In this document: piece by piece, positions 48,493 to 56,802 of the stretch
Layout of the letters: each line of letters starts with the position of its first letter
Position numbering within the stretch: position 1 is the first letter of the stretch
Origin: Arthrobacter saudimassiliensis
GTDB lineage: Bacteria > Actinomycetota > Actinomycetes > Actinomycetales > Micrococcaceae
Direction: 5' to 3'
NCBI GenBank assembly: GCA_900016675.1
Contig: LN483070.1
Location: forward strand, 372,001-436,000
DNA: 64,000 nucleotides
Position numbers and translations under genes: made by a program
The notes under the pieces: generated by a model
The model's input: the letters and a program-made list of their open reading frames with translations, nothing else
What the model was told of the DNA's origin: nothing
The model's database searches: none

Positions 48493-49611
48493 CTAGGACG
48501 CGGCCTGGATGGAATCGATGGCCGCCTCCGCCTGTTCGCGGAGGTTCTCGGAGAGCGGAGCGTTGCCCGCCGCGTCGGCCGCCGCCGACTGGCCCTCCTC
48601 GCTGACCACGTAGTGCCCGAAGGCCTTCACGAGGTCCGCGGCCTCCTGGTTCTCGTAGCTGGTGCAGAAGACGTGGTAGGAGACCAGGACCAGCGGGTAG
48701 GCGCCGGCCTCGGTGGTGGTCCGGTCCAGCTGCATCGCCATGTCGGCCTCGGGCCGGTTCTCCCCCTCGACCGGGGAGGAGGCCTCCACGGCCTTGGCGG
48801 CGGCGTCGGCGCTGTAGCCGACGTATTCCCCGCCGACCTCCAGGGCGACCGTGCCCAGCCCGCCGACGGCGGACGCGTCGGCGTAGGTGATTGCACCCTC
48901 GGTGCCGGACGCGGCGGAGACGACGCCGCTGGTGCCCTGCCCGTTTTCGAAGCCGTCGAGCGCCTCGGGCCACTCGCCGTCGGGCTCATCGGTCCAGACG
49001 TCGCCGGCGGCGGCGGCCAGGTATTCGGTGAAGTTGGTGGTGGTTCCCGAGTCGTCGGCGCGGTGCACCACGGTGATCGGGGTGTCCGGAAGGTCGACGC
49101 CCTCGTTGTGGGCGGCGATGGCCGGATCGTTCCAGGCGGTGATGCCGCCGCGGAAGATGGAGGCGAGGGTGGCCGCGTCCAGGTTCAGGGTCTCGATGCC
49201 GGGCAGGTTGAAGGCCACTGCGATCGGGGAAATGTAGGCGGGGACATGCAGGGCGCCGTCGGGCCCGCAGGCCTCAAGGGCGGCGGCGGCCTCTTCATCG
49301 TCAAGGTAGGCGTCGGATCCGGCGAACTGCACGCCGCCGGCCAGCAGCGCGTCCCGTCCGGCGCCGGAGCCGTCCGGCGAGTACTGCACGGACGCCCCGG
49401 GGTGGGCCGCTGCGAACCCGGCGATCCAGGCCTGCATGGCCGAGTCCTGCGACGATGCGCCGGCACCGGAGAGGGTGCCCGTGATGGTGCTGGTGCTGTC
49501 GGCGGCGGTGTTGCCCGCCGCCGGGGCGGCGCTGTCGCTGCCGCACGCCGCCAAACCGAATGCGGCCACCGAGAGGACGGCCGCGGTACGGCCGAAACGC
49601 ATTGCTTTCAC
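48493..49611 (-). CDS. pstS: phosphate-binding lipoprotein
   Basis: A 372-residue substrate-binding protein. The signal peptide ends in the lipobox LAAC (Cys about residue 27), so it is lipid-anchored outside. Phosphate-site segments: GAGASSQDSAMQAW near the N-terminus and SPDGSGAGRDALLAGGVQFAGSD, split after SGAG; RADDSGTTTNFTEYL carries the second Ser-Gly-Thr loop. GTG start at 49611 chosen because AAGGGA lies 5 bases upstream; the ATG at 49602 is the alternative. First gene of pstSCAB, 171 bases ahead of pstC. A PHO-box-like repeat lies about 100 bases upstream. Confidence 0.96.
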   Translation of the reverse strand: MKAMRFGRTAAVLSVAAFGLAACGSDSAAPAAGNTAADSTSTITGTLSGAGASSQDSAMQAWIAGFAAAHPGASVQYSPDGSGAGRDALLAGGVQFAGSDAYLDDEEAAAALEACGPDGALHVPAYISPIAVAFNLPGIETLNLDAATLASIFRGGITAWNDPAIAAHNEGVDLPDTPITVVHRADDSGTTTNFTEYLAAAAGDVWTDEPDGEWPEALDGFENGQGTSGVVSAASGTEGAITYADASAVGGLGTVALEVGGEYVGYSADAAAKAVEASSPVEGENRPEADMAMQLDRTTTEAGAYPLVLVSYHVFCTSYENQEAADLVKAFGHYVVSEEGQSAAADAAGNAPLSENLREQAEAAIDSIQAAS

Positions 49612-49708
49612 TTCTGTCCCTTCCAGGGGATGGATGCCATGTGGCCGGTCCGGCGCCGGTGGACCCTTTGTTTCCGGGGAGGGATTCCCCACGAACGAGC
49701 CTGCACCC

Positions 49709-49730
49709 CGAAGGTGAACGGCAGGTGAAC
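49709..49730 (-). promoter_or_regulatory. PHO-box-like direct repeat upstream of pstS
   Basis: On the minus strand GTTCACCTGCC and GTTCACCTTCG are two consecutive 11-base units sharing GTTCACC. The PhoP regulator of Streptomyces binds direct repeats of 11 bases with this core. It lies about 98 bases before the pstS start, as expected for activation during phosphate starvation. Confidence 0.75.
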
Positions 49731-49829
49731 TGCCGGCGAGCGGCCGGGGAAGTTTCGGTGGCCGGCGCGGGCCCGGAGCCCCAGGCCGTCACAGAGCGGA
49801 GGAACCCCCGTGTACGGTTGCCCGCCGCA

Positions 49830-49835
49830 TAGACT
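49830..49835 (+). promoter_or_regulatory. putative -10 element of the leaderless FUSC gene
   Basis: TAGACT with 7 bases to the ATG at 49843. Confidence 0.45.
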
Positions 49836-49842
49836 TGGACCC

Positions 49843-50973
49843 ATGCCAGCCCGCGAGCGCCTGTCCCGAAGCCGGGGATTCCTGCGCAACCGCTTCAAGG
49901 TGGGGCTGCGGCGCAGCCGGAACTCGCTAGTCCCCGCCCTGCAGATGACGGTCTGCGCGGTCGGCGCCTACGCCTTCGCGGAATACGTGCTCGGCCACGA
50001 AGGCCCCCTGTTCGCCGCCACGGCGGCCCTGGTCTCCCTGGGCTTCTCGCGCGAACCGCGCACCCGGCGGGTGCTGGAGGTCGGCATCGGCTGCACCCTG
50101 GGCATCACCGTGGGCGAGCTGCTGCTGACCCTGCTTGGCCCGGGCCTGTGGCAGGCCGCCATCGTGTTGTTCGTGTCGGTGATGCTCGCCCGCTTCCTGG
50201 ACCGCGGCGTCATCTTCACCACCCAGCTGGGCCTGCAGTCGCTGCTGGTGGTGCTCCTGCCCGCCCCGGAGGGGGGAGCGTTCACCCGAAGCGTGGATGC
50301 CGTCGTCGGCGGCCTGTTCGCGCTGCTGGTCACGATGCTGGCCCCCCGTGACCCGCGGCGGGAGCCCCGGACCGCCGTGCGGGAGCTGCTGCAGGAGCTC
50401 TCGGCCGTGCTGCGGCAGACCGGCGAAGCCGTGGCGCGCAGCGACTCCACAGCCGCCTGGCACGCCCTCGTGCGGGCCCGCAACACGCAGCCCCAGCTGG
50501 ACCTGCTTGAGCGCAGCGTCCGCGACGCCAGGGAGATCGCGCGCCTCTCCCCTGCCTACCGCCGCCACCTGGCCGAACTGGGGGACCTGCGCGGCTCGAT
50601 CAGCTATCTGGACCTGGCGGTCCGCAACAGCCGGGTCCTGGCCCGGCGCGCGGCGTCGGTGATCAACCACGCCTCCCTCAGCGACGACGCGATCGAGAAT
50701 GTCTCCGAGGTGCTGCAGGACACCGCCGAGGCGGTGGACATCCTGGCCCGGGCGCTGGGCGGGCACGAGTCCACCGACACCCGCGAGCGCCTGCTCCGCC
50801 ACGCCCGGAACGCGCTGGCCGCCGTCGGGATGCGCCTGGAACCGCGCGCCATGGACGTGACCAATCCGCAGGGCGACGCCCTGATCATGCTCTTCCGCCC
50901 CATGCTCGTGGACCTGCTGGAGTCCACCGGCCTTTCCCACGACGAGGCGGTCTCCTACCTGGCGGAGGTCTGA
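49843..50973 (+). CDS. FUSC/aromatic acid exporter-like membrane protein
   Basis: A 376-residue protein with about five or six helices in the N-terminal half (about 25-165), where SLVPALQMTVCAVGAYAFAEYVLG is followed by ATAALVSLGFSREPRTRRVLEVGIGCTLG, the FUSC half-domain pattern. The C-terminal half is cytoplasmic and helical (AVRELLQELSAVLRQTGEAV, DLRGSISYLDLAVRNSRVLARRA). Family members export aromatic acids or are envelope proteins of unknown role. The ATG at 49843 was chosen over the GTG at 49810 because TAGACT lies 7 bases before it. Confidence 0.85.
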   Translation: MPARERLSRSRGFLRNRFKVGLRRSRNSLVPALQMTVCAVGAYAFAEYVLGHEGPLFAATAALVSLGFSREPRTRRVLEVGIGCTLGITVGELLLTLLGPGLWQAAIVLFVSVMLARFLDRGVIFTTQLGLQSLLVVLLPAPEGGAFTRSVDAVVGGLFALLVTMLAPRDPRREPRTAVRELLQELSAVLRQTGEAVARSDSTAAWHALVRARNTQPQLDLLERSVRDAREIARLSPAYRRHLAELGDLRGSISYLDLAVRNSRVLARRAASVINHASLSDDAIENVSEVLQDTAEAVDILARALGGHESTDTRERLLRHARNALAAVGMRLEPRAMDVTNPQGDALIMLFRPMLVDLLESTGLSHDEAVSYLAEV

Positions 50974-51000
50974 CCGGCCGGCACTGTCGGTGCTGCGGGA

Positions 51001-51006
51001 TAGCCT
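51001..51006 (+). promoter_or_regulatory. putative -10 element of the leaderless radA gene
   Basis: TAGCCT with 6 bases to the ATG at 51013. Confidence 0.45.
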
Positions 51007-51012
51007 TTTGCC

Positions 51013-52380
51013 ATGGCCACCAAGACCCGTTCCCGCGCCGCCGCCAACTACCGCTGCACCGAATGCGGCTGGACCACGGCCAAATGGGTGGGACGCTGCG
51101 GCGAGTGCCAGGCCTGGGGCACCGTCGAGGAAGCCGTCGAGACCGTCGCCCGCACCACCGCCGCGGCCACCGTGGCCCGGCCCGCCCTGCCGATCGGCGA
51201 GGTCGACGCCGCCACCGCCGCCTACCAGCCCACGGGCGTGGGCGAGCTGGACCGGGTGCTCGGCGGCGGACTGGTGCCCGGGGCCGTGATCCTGCTCGCC
51301 GGCGAGCCCGGGGTGGGCAAGTCCACGCTGCTGCTCGACGTCGCCGCCCGCGTGGCCGGCCAGGGCCGGAAGGTCCTGTACGTGACCGGCGAGGAATCCG
51401 CCGCCCAGGTGAAGCTGCGGGCCGAGCGGATCAACGCGGTCAGCAGCGCCCTGTACCTTTCCGCGGAGACCGACCTGGCCCAGGCCCTCGGGCAGGTGGA
51501 GCAGGTGGAGCCGTCCCTGCTGGTGGTGGACTCGGTGCAGACGCTCAGCAGCACCGCGGTCGACGGCAGCGCCGGCGGGGTGAGCCAGGTCCGCGAGGTC
51601 GCCGCGTCGCTGATCAACGCCGCCAAGACCCGGAACATGACCACCCTGCTGGTCGGGCACGTCACCAAGGACGGCTCCATTGCCGGGCCGCGCCTGCTCG
51701 AGCACCTGGTGGACGTGGTCTGCCAGTTCGACGGCGACCGGCACTCCCGGCTGCGCCTGGTCCGGGCGGTGAAGAACCGGTACGGGCCCACCGACGAGGT
51801 GGGCTGCTTCGACCTCACCGAAGACGGCATCGAGGGGCTGGCGGATCCCAGCGGCCTGTTCGTCTCCCGGACCAAGGACCCGGTCTCCGGCACCTGCATC
51901 ACTGTGACCCTCGAGGGGCGGCGTCCGCTGGTGGCCGAGGTGCAGGCCCTGCTCGCCGAGACCGGCAACGCGCAGGCCCGCCGGGCGACCAGCGGCCTGG
52001 ACTCGGCGCGGGTGGCCATGCTGCTGGCGGTCCTGCAGCAGCGGGCGTCCATGAACCTCGCCAAGGACGACAGCTACGTGGCGACGGTGGGCGGGGTCCG
52101 GCTGACCGAGCCGGCCACCGACCTGGCGGTGGCCCTGGCCATGGCGTCGGCGAAGATGGACAAGCCGCTGCCGGCCCGGCTCATCGCCTTCGGCGAGGTG
52201 GGCCTGGCCGGCGAGGTCCGACCGGTGCCCGGGATCGGCCGCCGGATCAACGAGGCCGAGCGGCTCGGCTTCACCCACGCCGTGGTCCCGGCCTCCCCGA
52301 ACGGCCCGGGCCAGGTGCCGGCGGGGTTCAAGGTGCGGGAGGTCGGCACCCTCGGCGAGGCCCTCGAACTGCTGTTCTAG
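51013..52380 (+). CDS. radA: DNA repair protein RadA (Sms)
   Basis: A 455-residue RecA-like helicase that helps branch migration in recombination. An N-terminal zinc finger CTECGWTTAKWVGRCGEC (about 16-33) is followed by the RecA core with Walker A GEPGVGKST (about 97), the RadA motif KNRYGPTDE (about 256; the usual form is KNRFG) and a C-terminal Lon-protease-like domain ending LGEALELLF. The next gene is disA, a common actinobacterial and firmicute pairing. Confidence 0.96.
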   Translation: MATKTRSRAAANYRCTECGWTTAKWVGRCGECQAWGTVEEAVETVARTTAAATVARPALPIGEVDAATAAYQPTGVGELDRVLGGGLVPGAVILLAGEPGVGKSTLLLDVAARVAGQGRKVLYVTGEESAAQVKLRAERINAVSSALYLSAETDLAQALGQVEQVEPSLLVVDSVQTLSSTAVDGSAGGVSQVREVAASLINAAKTRNMTTLLVGHVTKDGSIAGPRLLEHLVDVVCQFDGDRHSRLRLVRAVKNRYGPTDEVGCFDLTEDGIEGLADPSGLFVSRTKDPVSGTCITVTLEGRRPLVAEVQALLAETGNAQARRATSGLDSARVAMLLAVLQQRASMNLAKDDSYVATVGGVRLTEPATDLAVALAMASAKMDKPLPARLIAFGEVGLAGEVRPVPGIGRRINEAERLGFTHAVVPASPNGPGQVPAGFKVREVGTLGEALELLF

Positions 52381-52394
52381 GCTGAAACTACGCG

Positions 52395-52419
52395 GACGGC
52401 GGCCGAAACCGCAGCCGTC
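52395..52419 (+). terminator. weak hairpin between radA and disA
   Basis: GACGGC and GCCGTC pair over 6 bases 14 bases after the radA stop. Short, without U tract; it may not stop transcription into disA. Confidence 0.3.
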
Positions 52420-52529
52420 ATGTGACCTTTTCCGGCCTCGGGACGCTCCGCGCGCCCACTAGGATGGGAACGTCTGAGCATAACTGTGCCCGAAACCGCC
52501 CTCGGGCCCAGGGCCGGAAGGATCTAAAC

Positions 52530-53606
52530 ATGGCACGCACGCCCGAGGACGCACTCCGGGCCACCCTGGCGCGGGTCGCGCCCGGCACCGACCTGCGCGA
52601 CGGGCTGGAGCGCATCCTGCGCGGCCGCACCGGCGCGCTCATCGTGCTCGGCTTCGACCGGACCGTGGACTCGATCTGCTCCGGCGGGTTCGACATCGGC
52701 ATCGACTTCTCCCCCACCCGGCTGCGGGAACTGGCCAAGATGGACGGCGCCATCGTCTGCGACAAGGAGGCCCGGAGCATCCTGCGGGCCGCGGTGCAGC
52801 TGGTCCCCGACCACACGATCGAAACGCACGAGTCCGGCACCCGGCACCGCACCGCGGAGCGCGTGGCCATCCAGACCGGCTTTCCGGTCATCTCGGTCAG
52901 CCAGTCCATGCAGATCATCCAGCTCTACGTCGGCGGGCTGCGCCACGTGCTGGAAGGCTCCGAGCCGGTGGCGGCACGGGCCAACCAGGCGCTGGCCACG
53001 CTGGAACGCTACCGGTCACGGCTGGACCAGGTGACGAACTCGCTGTCCGCGCTGGAGATCGAGGCGATGGTGACCGTCCGCGACGTCGCGGTCACCCTGC
53101 AGCGCCAGGAAATGGTGCGCCGGATCTCCGAGGAGATCGCCCAGTACGTGCTGGAGCTTGGCGTGGACGGCCGGCTGCTGTCCCTCCAGCTCGAGGAGCT
53201 CACGGCCGGCCTGGGCCCGGGCAGCGACATGATCATCCGGGACTACATGCATCTGGCCGACGGCGAGCTCGCCGTCGACGAGCAGGTCGCCACGCTGCAG
53301 CGGCTGAGCCCCTCGGACATGGTGGACCTCGGCAAGATCGCCGCCGTGGTGGGCTTCCAGCCCGGGCAGGACTCGTTGGAGGCAGTGGTCCAGCCGCGCG
53401 GCTACCGGCTGCTGGGCAACATCAAGTCCGTTCCCCCCGCCGTCTCCAACCGGCTGGTGGAGCATTTCGGCGGGCTGCAGAACCTGATGGCCGCCAACAT
53501 CGAAGACCTCATGCAGGTCGAGGGCATCGGTGAACAGCGGGCCCGCACCGTGCGGGAAGGGCTGTCCCGGATCGCCGAAACCAGCCTGCTCGACCGCTTC
53601 ATGTAG
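52530..53606 (+). CDS. disA: DNA integrity scanning diadenylate cyclase
   Basis: A 358-residue octameric enzyme that makes c-di-AMP while scanning DNA and stops at branched structures. The DAC domain has the DGA motif in KMDGAIV (about 71) and the RHR motif in GTRHRTAER (about 103), both intact. A helical spine covers about 145-280, and the C-terminal helix-hairpin-helix ends with LMQVEGIGEQRARTVREGL. The ATG at 52530 was chosen because GGAAGGA lies 8 bases upstream and the protein begins MARTPEDALRATL as in the family. Convergent with the next gene. Confidence 0.96.
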   Translation: MARTPEDALRATLARVAPGTDLRDGLERILRGRTGALIVLGFDRTVDSICSGGFDIGIDFSPTRLRELAKMDGAIVCDKEARSILRAAVQLVPDHTIETHESGTRHRTAERVAIQTGFPVISVSQSMQIIQLYVGGLRHVLEGSEPVAARANQALATLERYRSRLDQVTNSLSALEIEAMVTVRDVAVTLQRQEMVRRISEEIAQYVLELGVDGRLLSLQLEELTAGLGPGSDMIIRDYMHLADGELAVDEQVATLQRLSPSDMVDLGKIAAVVGFQPGQDSLEAVVQPRGYRLLGNIKSVPPAVSNRLVEHFGGLQNLMAANIEDLMQVEGIGEQRARTVREGLSRIAETSLLDRFM

Positions 53607-54326
53607 CTACTCGAGCTGGAACACTGCCTGTTCGCTGGTCAGCGCCCCCAGGGACGCGGTGAAGACATAGGTGCCCGGGGCCGGGTTGCCCGGCACGGGC
53701 GCGCAGCCGGGGGCCGACCGCACCCGGTCCCAGGGCAGCACCGCCGACTCGGTCGCCCCGGGTTCGAAGGCCTTCCACAGGTCCTTTCCGGGCTCCTGGC
53801 AGTCCACCGATGAGAAGATGCGGTCCGAGCCGCTGGTGACCAGGAATTCCATCCGGTTGGTCCCCACGTTGATGTCGCAGGGCTCGGAGCCGGTGTTGGT
53901 CACGCTGAGCGTCAGCAGCGGGCTCGTCCCGGCCGCGTAGACCGGCGAGTCGGTGCCTGCCTCCACCCGAACCACCCCGGCGGGGCACTCGTTGCGCTCC
54001 GGCTCCCCGTCCCCGGCGCCGTCGGGCGCACCCGTCTGCTGCGGCTCCGCGCCCTCCGGCTCCGCTCCCGCCGTCGTTGCCCCGGCAGGTGCGGGCGACG
54101 CCGGGGGCGCGGCGGAGGGCGCGGACCCGGCCGTCGCGGCGTCCCCGCCGGAGGTCAGGGCACGCACCAGGGCAATGCCGCCGAAGACGATGCCGGCCAG
54201 CAGCAGCAGGGCCAGCAGGACGGCCAGCCGGCGACGCCGGTACACGGCCGGGCTCTGCCGCTTCGGCCCGCCGGGGGCGGACCGCCCGACTGTGCCGCTG
54301 CGCCTGGGGTCCGGGTTTCCTGCCAT
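53607..54326 (-). CDS. membrane-anchored extracytoplasmic protein of unknown function
   Basis: A 239-residue protein: a basic N-terminus (RQSPAVYRRRR), one membrane helix (about 34-56), a Pro/Ala/Gly-rich linker (about 60-110), and an extracytoplasmic beta domain (about 112-239). The domain is of the DUF4232 or immunoglobulin-like type: LLTLSVTNTGSEPCDINVGTN, then DRIFSSVDCQEPG and PWDRVRS, with four cysteines probably forming disulfides. The family tells little about function. TAGCCT lies 7 bases before the ATG. Stop is one base from the disA stop. Confidence 0.78.
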   Translation of the reverse strand: MAGNPDPRRSGTVGRSAPGGPKRQSPAVYRRRRLAVLLALLLLAGIVFGGIALVRALTSGGDAATAGSAPSAAPPASPAPAGATTAGAEPEGAEPQQTGAPDGAGDGEPERNECPAGVVRVEAGTDSPVYAAGTSPLLTLSVTNTGSEPCDINVGTNRMEFLVTSGSDRIFSSVDCQEPGKDLWKAFEPGATESAVLPWDRVRSAPGCAPVPGNPAPGTYVFTASLGALTSEQAVFQLE

Positions 54327-54333
54327 GGCTTAA

Positions 54334-54339
54334 AGGCTA
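54334..54339 (-). promoter_or_regulatory. putative -10 element of a leaderless gene
   Basis: TAGCCT on the minus strand with 7 bases to the ATG at 54326. Confidence 0.4.
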
Positions 54340-54489
54340 GGGAGCCCGGGCGGCAAAGGGCGGCGGGGCGCGCCGGTAGCGGGCGGAATCACGTTCGGCC
54401 GCACCCGCGGACCCCGGACCGGATGCACGGCGCGGGAGCGCGGGAGGGCACGGCAGTAAAGTAGGGGGTCGGCAGGAGGAGGCACCACG

Positions 54490-55437
54490 GTGGAGACCGG
54501 TTCGACGGTTCAGCAGCTGCATCGGCTGATTCCGGCATGGTTCGGGCGCGCCGCCCGCGACCTGCCCTGGCGGAAGCCGGAGTGCACCGCCTGGGGCGTG
54601 CTGGTCAGCGAGGTGATGCTCCAGCAGACGCCGGTGGTGCGGGTGCTGCCGGTCTGGGAGGAATGGCTGCGGCGCTGGCCCGCACCCGCGGACCTCGCCG
54701 CGGAACCGTCCGGAGAGGCCGTCCGGGCCTGGGGGCGGCTGGGGTACCCGCGGCGCGCCCTGCGGCTGCATGCCGCCGCCCGGGCCATTGCCGCGGACCA
54801 CGGCGGCAGCGTCCCGGACAACCGGGAGCAGCTGCTGGAGCTGCCCGGCGTCGGGGAGTACACCGCCGCCGCGGTGGCGGCGTTCGCCTGGGGCCGGCGG
54901 GAAACCGTGGTGGACACGAACATCCGCCGGGTGCACGCCCGGGCGGTCTCCGGCCGGGCGCTGCCGGCACGGTCGCTGACCACAGCCGAGATGCGCCTGG
55001 CCGAGGAGCTGCTGCCCGCCGGACGGGCGGAATCGGTGCGGTGGAACGCCGCCGTGATGGAGCTGGGCGCCCTGATCTGCACGGCCCGCTCGCCGCGCTG
55101 CGACGAGTGCCCGGTGCTGGCCGAATGCGCCTGGGTGGCGGCCGGCCGCCCGGAGCCGGATTACGTGCCGCGCGGCCAGGCGTGGGCCGGCACCGACCGT
55201 CAGGTGCGCGGCGCGATGATGGCGGTGCTGCGCGCCGCGTCCGGGCCGGTTCCACGCGGCCTGCTGTTGCAGGGCCCGGTGGACCTGGTCGAGCCCGATG
55301 CGGACACGGAGCTCGCGCCGCTGGCCCGGCTGCACGGGCTCCAGGCCCCGGCCGAACAGATGGAGCGGGCGCTGGCCGGACTGCTCGCGGACCGGCTCGC
55401 GGAGGAGCAGCCGGCCGGAATCCGCCTGCCGGGCTGA
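54490..55437 (+). CDS. mutY: A/G-specific adenine glycosylase
   Basis: A 315-residue repair enzyme that removes adenine paired with 8-oxoguanine. MLQQTPVVRV (about 40-50) and the helix-hairpin-helix LPGVGEYTAAAVAAFAWG lead to the catalytic aspartate in VVDTNIRRVHAR. The 4Fe-4S cluster has cysteines in ICTARSPRCDECPVLAEC. The C-terminal recognition domain is shorter than in E. coli, as usual in Actinobacteria. GTG start with GGAGGAGG about 7 bases upstream. Confidence 0.95.
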   Translation: METGSTVQQLHRLIPAWFGRAARDLPWRKPECTAWGVLVSEVMLQQTPVVRVLPVWEEWLRRWPAPADLAAEPSGEAVRAWGRLGYPRRALRLHAAARAIAADHGGSVPDNREQLLELPGVGEYTAAAVAAFAWGRRETVVDTNIRRVHARAVSGRALPARSLTTAEMRLAEELLPAGRAESVRWNAAVMELGALICTARSPRCDECPVLAECAWVAAGRPEPDYVPRGQAWAGTDRQVRGAMMAVLRAASGPVPRGLLLQGPVDLVEPDADTELAPLARLHGLQAPAEQMERALAGLLADRLAEEQPAGIRLPG

Positions 55438-55455
55438 CTGAGTTGGCTCGGCGGG

Positions 55456-56160
55456 CTAGATCTCGCCGAAACCGTTGCGGACCTCGACGCCGAGGATTTC
55501 CACCGCCCGTTCGGCATCGGGTCCGGTGGCTTCGACCTCCAGCGTCTGCCCCTGGCGCAGGCCCAGCGTCATCAGCATCATCACGCTCTTGCCGTCCACG
55601 CCGTTGATCGTGATGTCGGCATCCAGGTCCGCCATGGCCTGGGCCACTGCGGCGGCCGGCCGGGCGTGCAGCCCCATGGGGTTCACCAGCGTCCACGCCC
55701 CGCGGTGCACGGCGCCGTCGTCGGGATCGGTGTCGTCGCGGGCGCGTCCGTCCGCCGCCGGCGCCGCGGCCGGGCCGCCTGCTCCCCCGGCCGCCTCGGC
55801 GTCGGCCACCACCTCGTCCACCGGACGCCCGCCCTGGGCCGCGACGGCGGCCGCGACGGCGCCCTCCACGAGCGGCGCGTCCGCCATCTTCACCCGCTCC
55901 TGCTGCTCCGGGTCCAGGAACTCCAGGGCCGACTCGGCGGTCATCACCGCAGAGCCGAGGTCGGTGAGCAGCACCGCGCCGTCGCCGGTATCCACCTCGG
56001 CGATTCCGGCAAGGATCTTCTCCAGGCTGGTGCCGATGCCGTCGTCGTCGGTACCGCCGGCGGCCGCAATGGGCACGTCGGCGGCCATCTGGGCCGCCAG
56101 CTCGCGCACGCCCTGGGCCAGCCGGGCACTGTGCGAGACGATCACCAGGCCCACCGTCAT
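55456..56160 (-). CDS. dhaM: dihydroxyacetone kinase phosphotransfer subunit, EIIA-Man and HPr fused
   Basis: A 234-residue protein that moves phosphate to DhaL-bound ADP. Residues 1-125 are a mannose-type EIIA domain with the phosphohistidine in VIVSHSARL (His9); a Gly/Ala linker follows to about 150; an HPr domain ends the protein with GLHARPAAAVAQA (His about 164). E. coli DhaM has a further EI-like domain that is absent here, so the EI at 36.2 kb is probably the donor. The start overlaps the dhaL stop by 4 bases. Confidence 0.92.
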   Translation of the reverse strand: MTVGLVIVSHSARLAQGVRELAAQMAADVPIAAAGGTDDDGIGTSLEKILAGIAEVDTGDGAVLLTDLGSAVMTAESALEFLDPEQQERVKMADAPLVEGAVAAAVAAQGGRPVDEVVADAEAAGGAGGPAAAPAADGRARDDTDPDDGAVHRGAWTLVNPMGLHARPAAAVAQAMADLDADITINGVDGKSVMMLMTLGLRQGQTLEVEATGPDAERAVEILGVEVRNGFGEI

Positions 56161-56801
56161 TCCGGCGCCCCCGCCGCGCGGGCGGCTGCCCGGAGGATCA
56201 GGGCGGTGGAGGCGGCGCCCGGGTCCAGGTGCCCGGCGCTGCGTTCGCCGAGGTAGCTGGCGCGGCCCTTGCGGGCGGTCAGCGGCTCCGTGGCGGCCAG
56301 GCCCTCCTCGGCCGCTGCGGCGGCCGCGGCCAGCGTTTCCGCCGCGTCTGCGCCGTGCTCTGCCGTGCGGCGGGCCGCCTCGGCCGCCGGGGTCCACGCG
56401 TCGACCATGGTCTTGTCGCCGGGCTCGGCCTTGCCCCGCGACGTCAGGCCGCCCAGCGCGGCCTCCACCATGTCGGCGACGTCGGTTCCGCCGAGCTCGG
56501 CCTTGCCGCCGGTGGAGGTGGCCGCGCGCAGGAACGCGGTCCCGTAGAGCGGGCCGGCCGCGCCGCCCACCTTGGACATGAGGGTCATGGCCGCCGTCTT
56601 CAGCACATCGGAGGGCGCGGCCGGCGGCTCCGGGGCGGCATCGAGCTTCTCGACGACGGCGCGGAACCCGCGGTCCATGTTCTCGCCGTGGTCGGCGTCG
56701 CCGATTTCCCGGTCCAGGTCGATCAGCCGCTGCCGGTTCGCGGCCAGGACCTCGGCGCTGTCGCGCATCCACTGCACCGCCCAGGCGGCGTCGGCGGCCA
56801 T
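56157..56801 (-). CDS. dhaL: dihydroxyacetone kinase subunit DhaL
   Basis: A 214-residue ADP-binding subunit. The Mg-binding aspartates are in IDLDREIGDADHGENM (about residues 27-42). The remaining helices form the nucleotide barrel with lipid-like pocket typical of DhaL. The ATG at 56801 was chosen because TGGGG lies 8 bases upstream; a GTG at 56810 would have no ribosome site and would overlap dhaK by 8 bases. Coupled to dhaM at the other end. Confidence 0.94.
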   Translation of the reverse strand: MAADAAWAVQWMRDSAEVLAANRQRLIDLDREIGDADHGENMDRGFRAVVEKLDAAPEPPAAPSDVLKTAAMTLMSKVGGAAGPLYGTAFLRAATSTGGKAELGGTDVADMVEAALGGLTSRGKAEPGDKTMVDAWTPAAEAARRTAEHGADAAETLAAAAAAAEEGLAATEPLTARKGRASYLGERSAGHLDPGAASTALILRAAARAAGAPE

Positions 56802-56802
56802 C

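Noticed and set aside
49810-49842. Earlier GTG start for the FUSC gene
   Set aside because: It adds 11 residues not typical of the family, and the TAGACT element fits the ATG at 49843.
52530-53606. Frameshift or inactive cyclase in disA
   Set aside because: The DGA and RHR motifs and the full length are intact.
56160-56772. N-terminal extension of the DhaM frame upstream of 56160
   Set aside because: It is an out-of-frame shadow of dhaL; DhaM begins at the ATG that overlaps the dhaL stop.
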